In this document: piece after piece, positions 1-7,036 of the stretch | How positions within the stretch are numbered: position 1 is the first letter of the stretch | How the letters are laid out: each line of letters begins with the position of its first letter | DNA from: Gemmatimonadota bacterium | GTDB taxonomy: Bacteria; Gemmatimonadota; Gemmatimonadetes; Gemmatimonadales; Gemmatimonadaceae | DNA: 13,644 nucleotides | Assembly (NCBI GenBank): GCA_031127185.1 | Contig: JARIET010000043.1 | Span: forward strand, 1-13,644 | Direction: 5' to 3' | Program-made: the position numbers and the translations under genes | Notes under the pieces: generated by a model | Database searches by the model: none | What the model saw: the letters and a program-made list of their open reading frames with translations, nothing else | Told to the model about the DNA's origin: nothing

Positions 1-148
1 CGGGCGGCAACACTTTCAGCACGACGCGGCGGTCGAGTGCCGTCTCCGTGGCGAGAAACACCCGCGACATCCCACCGCCGCCCAATTCGCGGTCGATGCG
101 GTAGTGCTCAGCCAACGCCTGTTGCAGCTGGTCGCGAAGCGGGTCCAT
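1..148 (-). CDS. Serine/threonine protein kinase, N-terminal part (cut by window edge)
   Basis: The first 49 codons of a bacterial Hanks-type Ser/Thr kinase are readable on the minus strand, starting with ATG at 148. The translation has the glycine-rich ATP-binding loop (LGGGGMSRVF, residues 22-31) and the conserved ATP-anchoring lysine in VVLKVLPP (Lys45). The rest of the kinase domain lies beyond base 1, so any C-terminal TPR, WD40 or PASTA-like sensor part cannot be seen. Such kinases phosphorylate protein targets and are usually anchored in the inner membrane. The start is supported by the N-terminus MDPLRDQLQQAL, which I recognise as typical of Gemmatimonadota kinases. No strong Shine-Dalgarno sequence precedes it. 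It follows the Uma2-like gene in the same direction with a gap of 76 bases, so the two may share a transcript. Confidence 0.85.
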   Translation of the reverse strand, partial: MDPLRDQLQQALAEHYRIDRELGGGGMSRVFLATETALDRRVVLKVLPP

Positions 149-224
149 TCAGCTCTGAGAGAGGGACAGCACTCCTCACTGAATATCGCGGCCGTCGGCG
201 CATTGCGCCAATGCGCGAAAAACC

Positions 225-809
225 TTACGGCGCCTCGCCGGACGCCTCGAGAAAGAGTGCCGGCAGATCGACCACCAATGCCCCTTCGCGGCCCGCGGGA
301 TGCCAGGAGATCGATTCGGTGAGAATCTCCGGGCGATCATCATCCGGTAACCATCGCTCGACGAGCCGCGCCTCCGGATCGACAATCCAGTACACATCGG
401 CCGAGCGCTGATAGCGCCGCCGTTTTACGAGCCGGTCGGCGCGTTGCGAACTCGGCGAAAGCACCTCTATCACAAGCAGAAACCGCTCGGATGCGCGGGG
501 GCCATTCGGACGACGGCCGTCGATCAGCGGTGCGACAAACAAGTCAGGCTGGACGAGCGTGAAGTCATCGAGGCGCACGTCGGACGGGGCCAGCAAGACA
601 TCCCCAATCCGGGGCGCCAGACCCACGTACCCCCAAAGCTGAACGTGGAGATAGCCGGCACACCGCTGGTGTGATCGCGCCGGCGACGGGCTCACCAGCA
701 GCTCTCCGTCCACACACTCGTAGCGCTCGCCGGGCACGTCCGGGAGAGCCCAGACCTCCTCGACGGTCCACTTGTGGTTACGGTCGTCCACAATGGCAGG
801 CATGCCCAT
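225..809 (-). CDS. Uma2 family (DUF820) PD-(D/E)XK nuclease-like protein
   Basis: This protein of 194 residues matches the Uma2 family, small restriction-endonuclease-fold proteins of unknown role that are often present in many copies per genome. Numbering from the ATG at 809, the family pattern is visible: ERYECVDGELLVSP (residues 28-41), QPDLFV with the putative metal ligand Asp89, LLVIEVLSPSS with Glu115, Lys129 in DRLVKRRRYQ, and the closing DVYWIVDPEARLVE strand. The reading frame stays open upstream to 923, but that extension has no family similarity that I recognise. ATG codons at 809 and 803 are both plausible starts. Neither has a clear Shine-Dalgarno sequence. A CATACT-like -10 element lies six bases before the 803 ATG, which would fit a leaderless start there. 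Nuclease activity is inferred from the fold and has not been widely shown for the family. Confidence 0.85.
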   Translation of the reverse strand: MGMPAIVDDRNHKWTVEEVWALPDVPGERYECVDGELLVSPSPARSHQRCAGYLHVQLWGYVGLAPRIGDVLLAPSDVRLDDFTLVQPDLFVAPLIDGRRPNGPRASERFLLVIEVLSPSSQRADRLVKRRRYQRSADVYWIVDPEARLVERWLPDDDRPEILTESISWHPAGREGALVVDLPALFLEASGEAP

Positions 810-963
810 AGTATGCTCGGCTCGGCGAAGGAAATGGAAGTGCGCACACAGGAGTGTCGCTCGAACTGTGCCCAGTACCGTCACCGAAACCACGGCGTCC
901 CCAACCATTCGATTGCGGGGCACACGCCTTGCCCGAACCGCCGCCGTCCCGCAACGTCATAGC
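810..963. other. Divergent intergenic spacer
   Basis: This stretch separates the minus-strand Uma2-like gene from the plus-strand quinoprotein gene, so it should hold both promoters. On the minus strand a CATACT hexamer (810-815) could be a -10 box. I see no convincing promoter for the plus-strand gene. The 8-base palindrome GTGCGCAC (840-847) is too short to call an operator. Confidence 0.4.
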
Positions 964-1308
964 ATGCGCTTTCCACTCTTGCTGTTTGTCGCCCTCGCCA
1001 GCGGTGCACAGGCTCAACAGACGCAGACTCGGCCCCGCGCCGACGCACCCCCAGCACCGCGCCAGGTGCTCGCTTCCCAATCGAAAGGCGTGAACTGGTC
1101 CGCCTACGGCAGCGACGCCGGCGGAATGAAATACTCGCCGCTCGCCGACATCAATCGTGACAACGTCGGCCAGCTTCAGCAGGTGTGGAGCTGGGACGCG
1201 AACGAACAGGCGATCCCCGCGAGTGAAGGCCAAAAGGCCGCGCGTCCGGGGCAGTTCCAGGCGACTGCGCTCGCGATCGGCGACACGTTGTTCTTCTCCA
1301 CTCCCTAA
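964..1308 (+). CDS. N-terminal fragment of the interrupted PQQ dehydrogenase
   Basis: If the TAA at 1306 is real and read as stop, translation from the ATG at 964 yields only 114 residues: a Sec signal peptide and the first propeller blade, ending in LFFSTP. Such a fragment could not form the eight-bladed propeller or bind PQQ. The frame is open upstream to 772, but the extra residues run through the divergent spacer and precede the obvious signal peptide, so I prefer 964. Confidence 0.5.
   Translation: MRFPLLLFVALASGAQAQQTQTRPRADAPPAPRQVLASQSKGVNWSAYGSDAGGMKYSPLADINRDNVGQLQQVWSWDANEQAIPASEGQKAARPGQFQATALAIGDTLFFSTP
1306..1308 (+). other. In-frame premature stop codon (TAA)
   Basis: The codons here read TCC ACT CCC TAA AAC CGC GTG ATC, and family homology continues without a gap on both sides in the same frame (STP, then NRVIAMEAMTG). 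The family has tyrosine at this point. TAC to TAA is one transversion, and it creates a run of four A. Confidence 0.9.
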
Positions 1309-1314
1309 AACCGC

Positions 1315-2982
1315 GTGATCGCGATGGAAGCGATGACGGGCAAGCAGTATTGGGAGTTCGATCCGCAGCCGTGGAAGACATTTGGCCAGCCGAGCAACGG
1401 CACCGGGTTCGTGCATCGCGGTGTGGCGACGTGGACCGGTGGCGGACCGCGGCGCGTGTACATCAACTCGCGCTGGCGCCTGTTCGCGCTCGATTCGCGC
1501 ACGGGTAAGCCGATTCCATCGTTCGGCGTGAATGGAGAGGTCGATCTCGCCGCGAAGCTCAGCCGTCCGGTGCGCCGCGAGCATTACACGAACACGTCGC
1601 CGCCGGTGGTGTGGGGCAATCTGGTCATCGTCGGCAACGGCGTTGGCGATCGACTCGCGTATCGGGGAGATCCTCCGGGCGACATTCAGGCCTTCGATGC
1701 GCGCACGGGCAAGCGCGTCTGGTCGTTCAACACGATCCCAACTCCGGGCCAGCCCGGTCACGAGACCTGGAAGAACGATTCCTGGAAGTACATCGGCCAT
1801 ACGAACGTTTGGGCGCCGTTCAGCGTGGATTCCGCGCGAGGCATCGTGTATCTCCCGGTCGGCACGCCAGGGAATGACTGGTACGGCGGTGAACGTCCGG
1901 GAGACAATCTCTTCGGCGAGTCGCTCCTCGCGCTCGACGCGCGCACCGGCAAGCGCCTCTGGCACTTTCAAATCGCCCATCACGGTCTCTGGGATTACGA
2001 TCCGCCGGCCGCGCCCGCGCTCGCGACGATCACGCAGAACGAGGTGAAGAAGGACATCGTCGTGCAGGCGACGAAGCAGGGATTTCTCTTTGTCTTTGAC
2101 CGTGTGACGGGCAAGCCGATCTGGCCCGTAGAAGAACGTCCCGTTCCGCAAAGCACCGTGCCCGGCGAAGTCACCTCGCCGACGCAGCCGTTCCCGACGA
2201 AGCCCGCGCCATTCGCACCGCAGGGGATCAGCGCGGATGACCTTGTCGATTTCACGCCAGAGATCAGGCAGGCGGCGCTCGCCGTGGTGGCGCCGTATCA
2301 GATGGGCCCGTTGTATTTGCCTCCGTCACTGCAAGGCGCCATCGCGCGGCCCGGCGTCATCGGCGGTGCAGGGTGGGGCGGGGTTGCGATCGACCCACAA
2401 ACCAACTGGCTCTACGTCAAAGCGAGTAACGAACCGGCGCTGATGGCGATCGCCAAGCGCGATGTCAAATCCGACACCGTAGATGCGCCGTATGTGCTCG
2501 ATGCCTCGCGGCGTTCGCTCGCGGTGCGAGTGTCCGGTGCGCCAGCCGGTGGCGGCGCTGCCGGTGGCACAATGGGTGGCGGCGGTCGCGGCGGTTCACT
2601 CCCGCTCATCAAGCCACCCTACGGCACCCTCACCGCAGTCGACCTCAATACGGGTGACACCAAGTGGACGATTCCGCTCGGTGACAATCTCGACGTGCGC
2701 AATCACCCGGCACTTGCTGGTGTGGCGCTGCCGCCCAAACTCGGTGTCGTCGGTTCGCCCGGCGGAATGGTGACCCGCGGCGGACTCGTTTTTCTCACCG
2801 GCGGCGGCCGCGTGCTCTACGCGATCGATTCCAAGACAGGCGAGTACAAATGGGAGCACGACCTCGGCCAAGTTGCCTATTCCAACCCCATGACGTTTCG
2901 GAGCAAAGCTGGCAAGCAATACATCATCATCGCCACGGGCGGTGGAAGCACAAGCAAGCTGGTGGCTTTTGCGATTCCGTAA
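1315..2982 (+). CDS. PQQ-dependent dehydrogenase, open part downstream of the stop
   Basis: An uninterrupted frame of 555 codons follows the premature stop and holds seven of the eight expected propeller blades with all the recognisable active-site motifs. A GTG lies six bases after the TAA and ATG codons occur at 1324 and 1333, but none has a Shine-Dalgarno sequence. Reinitiation is possible yet the product would lack a signal peptide and could not reach the periplasm. A gene caller may report this part alone. I regard it as the remainder of the gene starting at 964. It ends 41 bases inside the following esterase frame. Confidence 0.6.
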   Translation: MIAMEAMTGKQYWEFDPQPWKTFGQPSNGTGFVHRGVATWTGGGPRRVYINSRWRLFALDSRTGKPIPSFGVNGEVDLAAKLSRPVRREHYTNTSPPVVWGNLVIVGNGVGDRLAYRGDPPGDIQAFDARTGKRVWSFNTIPTPGQPGHETWKNDSWKYIGHTNVWAPFSVDSARGIVYLPVGTPGNDWYGGERPGDNLFGESLLALDARTGKRLWHFQIAHHGLWDYDPPAAPALATITQNEVKKDIVVQATKQGFLFVFDRVTGKPIWPVEERPVPQSTVPGEVTSPTQPFPTKPAPFAPQGISADDLVDFTPEIRQAALAVVAPYQMGPLYLPPSLQGAIARPGVIGGAGWGGVAIDPQTNWLYVKASNEPALMAIAKRDVKSDTVDAPYVLDASRRSLAVRVSGAPAGGGAAGGTMGGGGRGGSLPLIKPPYGTLTAVDLNTGDTKWTIPLGDNLDVRNHPALAGVALPPKLGVVGSPGGMVTRGGLVFLTGGGRVLYAIDSKTGEYKWEHDLGQVAYSNPMTFRSKAGKQYIIIATGGGSTSKLVAFAIP

Positions 2983-4198
2983 CGCGGTCACGGGTGGCCG
3001 CGGCGCTGCTGTCGGCATCGCGCGCGCGATCACGCGCGGCGTCGTCTTATTTGCAGCGGTCGCCGCGTCGCTTGAGGCGCAATCGGCAGCCAAGCGCATC
3101 ACGATCAAATCGCAGATCCTCGGCCGCGACAAATCGATCGTGGTCTCGCTGCCGGTCAACTACCAGCATGCGAAGCAGAAATATCCCGTCATCTACGTCC
3201 TCGACGGGCAGGTCAGGAGTTTCGTGGATCTGGCTGTGGCAGCTGCCGCGTACGATCTCCTTGGTGACATCCGCGACTTCGCAATCCCGCCGCACATCGT
3301 CGTCGCTGTGCAGCACGAGGACCGCGGAGTCGATCTGGGCCGCAATGCGGACGCATTCTCGAAGTACCTGACGCAGGAACTCGCGCCCTTCATTGAAAAG
3401 GAGTTCCGCGCCTCGCCTCAGCGAATTCTTATCGGCCACTCGCTAGGCGGTCGATTCGCACTGATGGCCTCGTGCCGAATGCCGGGGTTCTTCCCTGCGA
3501 TCATTGCGGTGAGTCCCGGCGGTGGGGATTCGACGGCATATCGTACCACGACCGATTGCCTGAAATCCGATTGGCGGGCGAGCGGCGGCACGCTGCGCCA
3601 GATCTACATCAACTCCGGTGAGCGCGAACAACGCATCGACGAAGGCGCCAAGCGCCTCGCCGCATTCCTTCGCGACTCGGCGCCGCCAAACGTCAAATGG
3701 AAGTATCAGGATGGCCCGGGCCTCGCACACACCGAGACGCCGTTCGTAGGGATCCCCGCCGGCATCAAGTTTGTCCACGACCGCCTCGTCTGGGAAATGC
3801 CGTTGTTTCGGTCGCAGGCCATTCTGCAGAACGCTGGCGACGCGGTGGAGATCATAACGGCTTGGTACGCCGAGCTCAGCGATCGCGTCGGATTTGCGGT
3901 CCCCATCTCCGCGAAGTGGCTTGATCAGGTAACAGTGGCGCTCCTGAACAGGGGGAACCTCATTGGGGCCACGCGCAGCGCCGAGCAGCTCGTCCGCGAG
4001 TACCCCGAAGACCTGATCGGCTACGGCCGCCTCGCGGACATCAAGTTGCGCGCCGGCGATAGGATCGGCGCCCGCCGCGTTCTCGAAGACGGGCTCAAGA
4101 TGGTGGACCGGCTTGACTTTTTCGATGAGATGGAGCGGGCGCTGAAGCGAAAAGTGTTCCAGGACGCCCTACGCCCGTTGAACACGAGCGGACAATGA
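2942..4198 (+). CDS. Secreted alpha/beta hydrolase (esterase D/Fes-like) with helical C-terminal extension
   Basis: The 418-residue product is an alpha/beta hydrolase of the putative esterase family that includes esterase D and enterochelin esterase-like enzymes (PF00756-like). It should hydrolyse an ester outside the cytoplasm. A hydrophobic stretch at residues 33-44 followed by LEAQ looks like a signal peptide with a long charged n-region. VIYVLDGQ is the usual early strand, GHSLGG (165-170) holds the nucleophile Ser167, and His263 in GLAHTETPF is the likely catalytic histidine. The acid residue is not certain. Residues from about 285 on resemble TPR-like helices (SAEQLVREYPEDLIGYGRLA), beyond the usual esterase length. 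The ATG at 2942 overlaps the quinoprotein gene by 41 bases. The only other in-frame start before the signal core is a TTG at 2969. The stop overlaps the next ATG, so it is translationally linked to the amidohydrolase. Confidence 0.8.
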   Translation: MEAQASWWLLRFRNAVTGGRGAAVGIARAITRGVVLFAAVAASLEAQSAAKRITIKSQILGRDKSIVVSLPVNYQHAKQKYPVIYVLDGQVRSFVDLAVAAAAYDLLGDIRDFAIPPHIVVAVQHEDRGVDLGRNADAFSKYLTQELAPFIEKEFRASPQRILIGHSLGGRFALMASCRMPGFFPAIIAVSPGGGDSTAYRTTTDCLKSDWRASGGTLRQIYINSGEREQRIDEGAKRLAAFLRDSAPPNVKWKYQDGPGLAHTETPFVGIPAGIKFVHDRLVWEMPLFRSQAILQNAGDAVEIITAWYAELSDRVGFAVPISAKWLDQVTVALLNRGNLIGATRSAEQLVREYPEDLIGYGRLADIKLRAGDRIGARRVLEDGLKMVDRLDFFDEMERALKRKVFQDALRPLNTSGQ

Positions 4199-5628
4199 TG
4201 TGGCTGTTGCGGTTACCGCTTCGGTGGAAGTCGCGGTTGCAGTGTCAGTCCCCGTTCCGATCCGCCGTTTCCGCTGTTTCCGTGTGTTCCGTGTGCGTAG
4301 TTGCCGGTCCGCTTTCCGCGCAACAAACGGTTGCCATCGTCAACGCCACAGTGATTGACGCCACGTCACCCACCCCGAGACGCGGCCAGACGATCCTGAT
4401 TCGCGGCAACAGGATTGTCGCCGTCGGCCCGAAGGCCACGACGAGTGTTCCGCTCAGTGCGCGCGCCATCGATGCTACGGGAAAAGTCGTGATCCCCGGC
4501 CTGTGGGACATGCACACTCACATCGACATCCCCGGCGGCGAAGAGCTGCTCGCGGCGTATGTCGTGAATGGCGTCACCGGGGTCCGCGACATGGCCTCCG
4601 AATGGGGCACGATCACGAAATGGCGCCGCGCAATCGCAGATGGTGCGCTCCTCGGTCCGCGCATCACTGCGTCGGGACCGTATCTCGAGGGCAATCCACA
4701 GCCGATTGCCCACATTGCCGTGAAGTCCGTTGACGACGCCCGCCGTGGCGTGGACTCCCTCAAGACACTCGGCGTCGACGTCATCAAGTTCCATACCGGG
4801 CTTACCCGCGAGACCTTCTTTGCCGCAGCGCGGCGTGCGCGCGAGGTGGGCATGCCTTTCGCCGGGCACGTACCGCGCACAATCAGCGCGATTGAGGCCT
4901 CCGATTCTGGCATGCGGAGCATCGAACACGCGCTGACGATTCCTACGCCCTGCACCCCCGCCGAGTCGCTCGCGCTCGTTCCGAAGTTTCCGGTTCAGCG
5001 CGTACTCGGCCCCTGCAGTTCCGCACCGCTGACCCCGACATTCGCCACGCTCGCCAGGAACACCACCTGGGTGACGCCGACATTCGTGGCGGCATACGAA
5101 ATCGCGGAGTGGCCGCAGCGTGCGCTCCCCGGTGACGCGTATGCGAAGTACCTCCCCGACACGCTGAAGAAGTTCGTTGCTTGGATCTTTCCGATGCCCG
5201 ACAGCATTCCGCCCGGCTCGGAACGCGTCGGGCGGACGATGTTCAACAAGCGCGTTGCCCTAGCCGGCGCGATGCACCGTGCGGGCGTACACCTGCTTGC
5301 CGGAACCGATTCGCCGCTCAGAAACAGTCCACCGGGCTTTGGTCTGGCCGAAGAACTCGTTTTGCTCGCACGCGGCGGCGTGCCGTTGCACGATGTGTTG
5401 AAGATTGCCACGCTCGAACCGGGGCGCTTCTTCAGCGCCACCGACTCGATCGGCACTGTGCAGCCGGGGCGCTTTGCCGACCTCGTGATTCTGGATCGGA
5501 ATCCGCTCGCCGACGCACGGAACTACCGCAGCGTCAGCGCGGTTGTTGCCAACGGACGTGTGTTTACCAAGATGGATCGCGACGCGATTCTTGCACGACT
5601 CGAGGCAGCCGGGAAGGCGCAGCCTTGA
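4195..5628 (+). CDS. Secreted metal-dependent amidohydrolase (imidazolonepropionase-like)
   Basis: This 477-residue protein belongs to the amidohydrolase superfamily (PF01979), close to the imidazolonepropionase-like/prolidase group that cleaves amide or peptide-like bonds with one or two metal ions. The metal-site residues are all present: His107 and His109 in WDMHTHID, Lys198 in VIKFHTG as the likely bridging carboxylated lysine, His225 in FAGHVPR, His245 in SIEHAL, and Asp372 in AGTDSP. The composite beta-sandwich is built from the N-terminal VAIVNATVIDA and the C-terminal GRFADLVILDRNPL. A hydrophobic stretch ending PLSA (39-42) suggests Sec export, though the n-region is long. ATG codons at 4195 and 4198 are adjacent, and the first overlaps the esterase stop as ATGA. 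Its substrate is unknown; the family annotation does not settle it. Confidence 0.88.
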   Translation: MMWLLRLPLRWKSRLQCQSPFRSAVSAVSVCSVCVVAGPLSAQQTVAIVNATVIDATSPTPRRGQTILIRGNRIVAVGPKATTSVPLSARAIDATGKVVIPGLWDMHTHIDIPGGEELLAAYVVNGVTGVRDMASEWGTITKWRRAIADGALLGPRITASGPYLEGNPQPIAHIAVKSVDDARRGVDSLKTLGVDVIKFHTGLTRETFFAAARRAREVGMPFAGHVPRTISAIEASDSGMRSIEHALTIPTPCTPAESLALVPKFPVQRVLGPCSSAPLTPTFATLARNTTWVTPTFVAAYEIAEWPQRALPGDAYAKYLPDTLKKFVAWIFPMPDSIPPGSERVGRTMFNKRVALAGAMHRAGVHLLAGTDSPLRNSPPGFGLAEELVLLARGGVPLHDVLKIATLEPGRFFSATDSIGTVQPGRFADLVILDRNPLADARNYRSVSAVVANGRVFTKMDRDAILARLEAAGKAQP

Positions 5629-5672
5629 GCTGCCGCGGGGGCCCGGCGCAGGCAGCGACTCAGCGCGGCAGC
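5629..5672 (+). terminator. Inverted repeat after the amidohydrolase, possible terminator
   Basis: Directly after the stop, GCTGCCGCG (5629-5637) is perfectly complementary to CGCGGCAGC (5664-5672), with a loop of 26 bases that is itself GC-rich. It lies between the first gene block and the promoter of the second. No T-run follows, so it may be an RNA-stabilising hairpin or a weak terminator. Confidence 0.4.
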
Positions 5673-5681
5673 CTGGCAACC

Positions 5682-5717
5682 TTGTTGCGCAGCCCACCTG
5701 AGCGCTATTCTCTATAG
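5682..5717 (+). promoter_or_regulatory. Probable sigma70-type promoter, leaderless for the propeller gene
   Basis: TTGTTG (5682-5687) and TATTCT (5706-5711) are 18 bases apart and match -35 and -10 boxes. Only six bases separate the -10 box from the ATG at 5718, so transcription should start at or next to the A of the start codon and give a leaderless mRNA. No Shine-Dalgarno sequence is present, which agrees. A short dyad, GCAAC-CTT-GTTGC (5676-5688), overlaps the -35 box and could bind a regulator. Confidence 0.45.
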
Positions 5718-6983
5718 ATGCGCTCCCCCATCGTAGCTCTCGCCCTGCTCGTCGGCGCCAGTCTCGTCAGCGCCCAGAGCACCCCGCAGAACACGCCCAC
5801 CAACGACGCTCCGAATCCCTATCGCACGGTGGAGGGTTGGGCAAAAATGCCCGCCGGCCGTGTCTGGGGCTCAACCAGCGCTGTCGCCATCGACAAGGAC
5901 GGTGCCAGTATCTGGGTCGCCGAACGATGCGGCGTCAACGATTGCGTGGGTTCGCAGCTGGACCCCATCCTCAAGTTCGACAAGGATGGCAACCTGGCCC
6001 GGAGCTTTGGCGCAGGAATGGTCAGGTCGCCCCACGGGATCCATGTGGATCGTGACGGGAATGTCTGGGTAGTGGACTGCTCATGCACCGGCGCGGGTGG
6101 CGGCGGGCGCGCGGGCGGTGGCGGCCGTGGCGCAGCCGCTGGTGGTGGCCGCGGTGCCGGCGGTGGTGGTGGTGGTGGGCGCGCTGCCGGCGGCGCAGCC
6201 AGCGGAGCGGCTGCCCCGGCGATGCCGGCGCCGGCTCCGCCGCCCCCGATGACCAATGGGCATCAGGTCTTCAAGTTCTCGCCAGACGGGAAGCTCCTCA
6301 TGGCGCTTGGCAGACCGGCCGGTGGCCGCGACACGGCGTTCTTCTTCCAACCGAATGCGGTCATAACTGCACTCAATGGCGACATCTACGTGGCCGAGGG
6401 TCACTCTGACGCGCAAAAGACGGCGACCGCGCGAATCCTCAAGTTCGACAAGACCGGCAAGCTGCTGGCCACCTGGGGCACCGTGGTCGATTCGACGACA
6501 CGGGACCAGCCGCACTCGTTTGCGCAGCCACACACGTTGGCGTTCGACTCCAGGGGACGGCTGTTCGTGGGCGACCGGAGCTACAACCGCATCAAGATCT
6601 TCGACCAGACCGGCAAGCTGCTCGATACCTGGTATCAGTTCAGCCGGCCCAGCGGCATCTACATCGATTCGGCCGACAATATCTATGTGGGCGATTCGGA
6701 ATCGGGATCGATCAATCCGCCGCACTGGGCGTGGCTCAAGGGGATTCACATCGGCAAGGTCAGCGACGGAAAGGTGACGGCGTTTATCCCAGACCCGGCG
6801 ATCACCTGCGCGGCGCGGCTGGCCAACGTGCAGCCGGCTCCGCCGGCGTCGGCGAGCTCGACTGCTACCAATTGCGCTGGTGGCACCAGTTCTGCCGAAG
6901 GCTTGGCGGTGGACAAGTCAGGCAACATCTACGGGGCCGAGGTCGGCCAGCGCGCGCTCAAGAAGTACGTCAGGAATCCGTAA
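5718..6983 (+). CDS. Secreted six-bladed beta-propeller (NHL-repeat) protein
   Basis: The 421-residue product has a clean Sec signal peptide (residues 1-19, cleaved after VSA) and then repeated NHL/SMP-30-like blades with the pattern VDRDGNVWVVD, ILKFDKTGKLLATWG, FDSRGRLFVGDRSYNRIKIFD, and IDSADNIYVGD. Relatives include the propeller of peptidyl-alpha-hydroxyglycine amidating lyase, but no lyase activity can be assigned. A Gly/Ala/Pro-rich insert (residues 125-177) sits between two blades. Cysteines at 71, 76, 121, 123, 364 and 386 could form disulfides in the periplasm. No CxxCH haem motif is present. It is the first gene of a block with the two molybdenum hydroxylase subunits, 53 bases downstream, so a role as partner, scaffold or substrate-binding protein of that enzyme is plausible but unproven. 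A leaderless promoter just upstream supports the start. Confidence 0.85.
   Translation: MRSPIVALALLVGASLVSAQSTPQNTPTNDAPNPYRTVEGWAKMPAGRVWGSTSAVAIDKDGASIWVAERCGVNDCVGSQLDPILKFDKDGNLARSFGAGMVRSPHGIHVDRDGNVWVVDCSCTGAGGGGRAGGGGRGAAAGGGRGAGGGGGGGRAAGGAASGAAAPAMPAPAPPPPMTNGHQVFKFSPDGKLLMALGRPAGGRDTAFFFQPNAVITALNGDIYVAEGHSDAQKTATARILKFDKTGKLLATWGTVVDSTTRDQPHSFAQPHTLAFDSRGRLFVGDRSYNRIKIFDQTGKLLDTWYQFSRPSGIYIDSADNIYVGDSESGSINPPHWAWLKGIHIGKVSDGKVTAFIPDPAITCAARLANVQPAPPASASSTATNCAGGTSSAEGLAVDKSGNIYGAEVGQRALKKYVRNP
6090..6248 (+). repeat. Gly/Ala-rich low-complexity coding tract inside the propeller gene
   Basis: Codons 125-177 are built from GGN, GCN and CGN units, with runs of GGT/GGC, and end in a proline-rich segment before MTNGHQVF. 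It lies at a surface loop between propeller blades. The DNA is repetitive enough for slippage to change its length between strains. Confidence 0.8.
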
Positions 6984-7025
6984 ACCGCCAACCGCAAGCC
7001 GCCTACTCGTCGTTGTTCTTCCCCT

Positions 7026-7031
7026 AAGGAG
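7026..7031 (+). promoter_or_regulatory. Ribosome binding site of the [2Fe-2S] subunit
   Basis: AAGGAG lies five bases before the ATG at 7037. An in-frame GTG at 7031 overlaps this site, so 7037 is the real start. Confidence 0.8.
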
Positions 7032-7036
7032 TGACC

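Larger units (their letters stand above)
964..2982 (+). pseudogene. PQQ-dependent glucose/quinate-type dehydrogenase interrupted by an in-frame TAA
   Basis: Reading through one stop codon, this frame encodes a quinoprotein of about 670 residues, a normal length for the family. It would oxidise a sugar or alcohol in the periplasm using pyrroloquinoline quinone and pass electrons to quinone or cytochrome. The signal peptide is residues 1-17 (LLLFVALASGAQA). Family landmarks are the first-blade motif NWSAYGSDAGGMKYSPL, NVWAPFSVD, GDNLFGESLLALD, HHGLWDYD (339-346), Lys371 in TKQGFLFVFD, and SPTQPFP. Repeated TGK-x-x-W motifs mark the propeller blades. No CxxCH haem site or transmembrane segment is visible. 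Codon 115 is TAA where relatives have Tyr in a PYNRV-type motif, so a single TAC/TAT change would explain it. The remaining 557 codons are intact. It could be a fresh pseudogene, a sequencing error or, less likely, read through. A Gly-rich loop lies near residues 527-545. Confidence 0.8.

Noticed and set aside
1306..1308. Programmed recoding of the internal TAA (for example an inserted special amino acid)
   Set aside because: Selenocysteine and pyrrolysine use TGA and TAG, and no recoding structure is visible nearby. A point mutation or sequencing error is simpler.
778..2151. Long minus-strand open frame of 457 codons opposite the quinoprotein
   Set aside because: It is the antisense shadow of a GC-rich gene with clear homology on the plus strand. 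The translation is Arg/Ala/Asp-rich with no recognisable domain.
6090..6248. CRISPR-like or tandem DNA repeat array
   Set aside because: The repetition comes from Gly, Ala and Arg codons within one open frame, with no unit of fixed length and no spacers.
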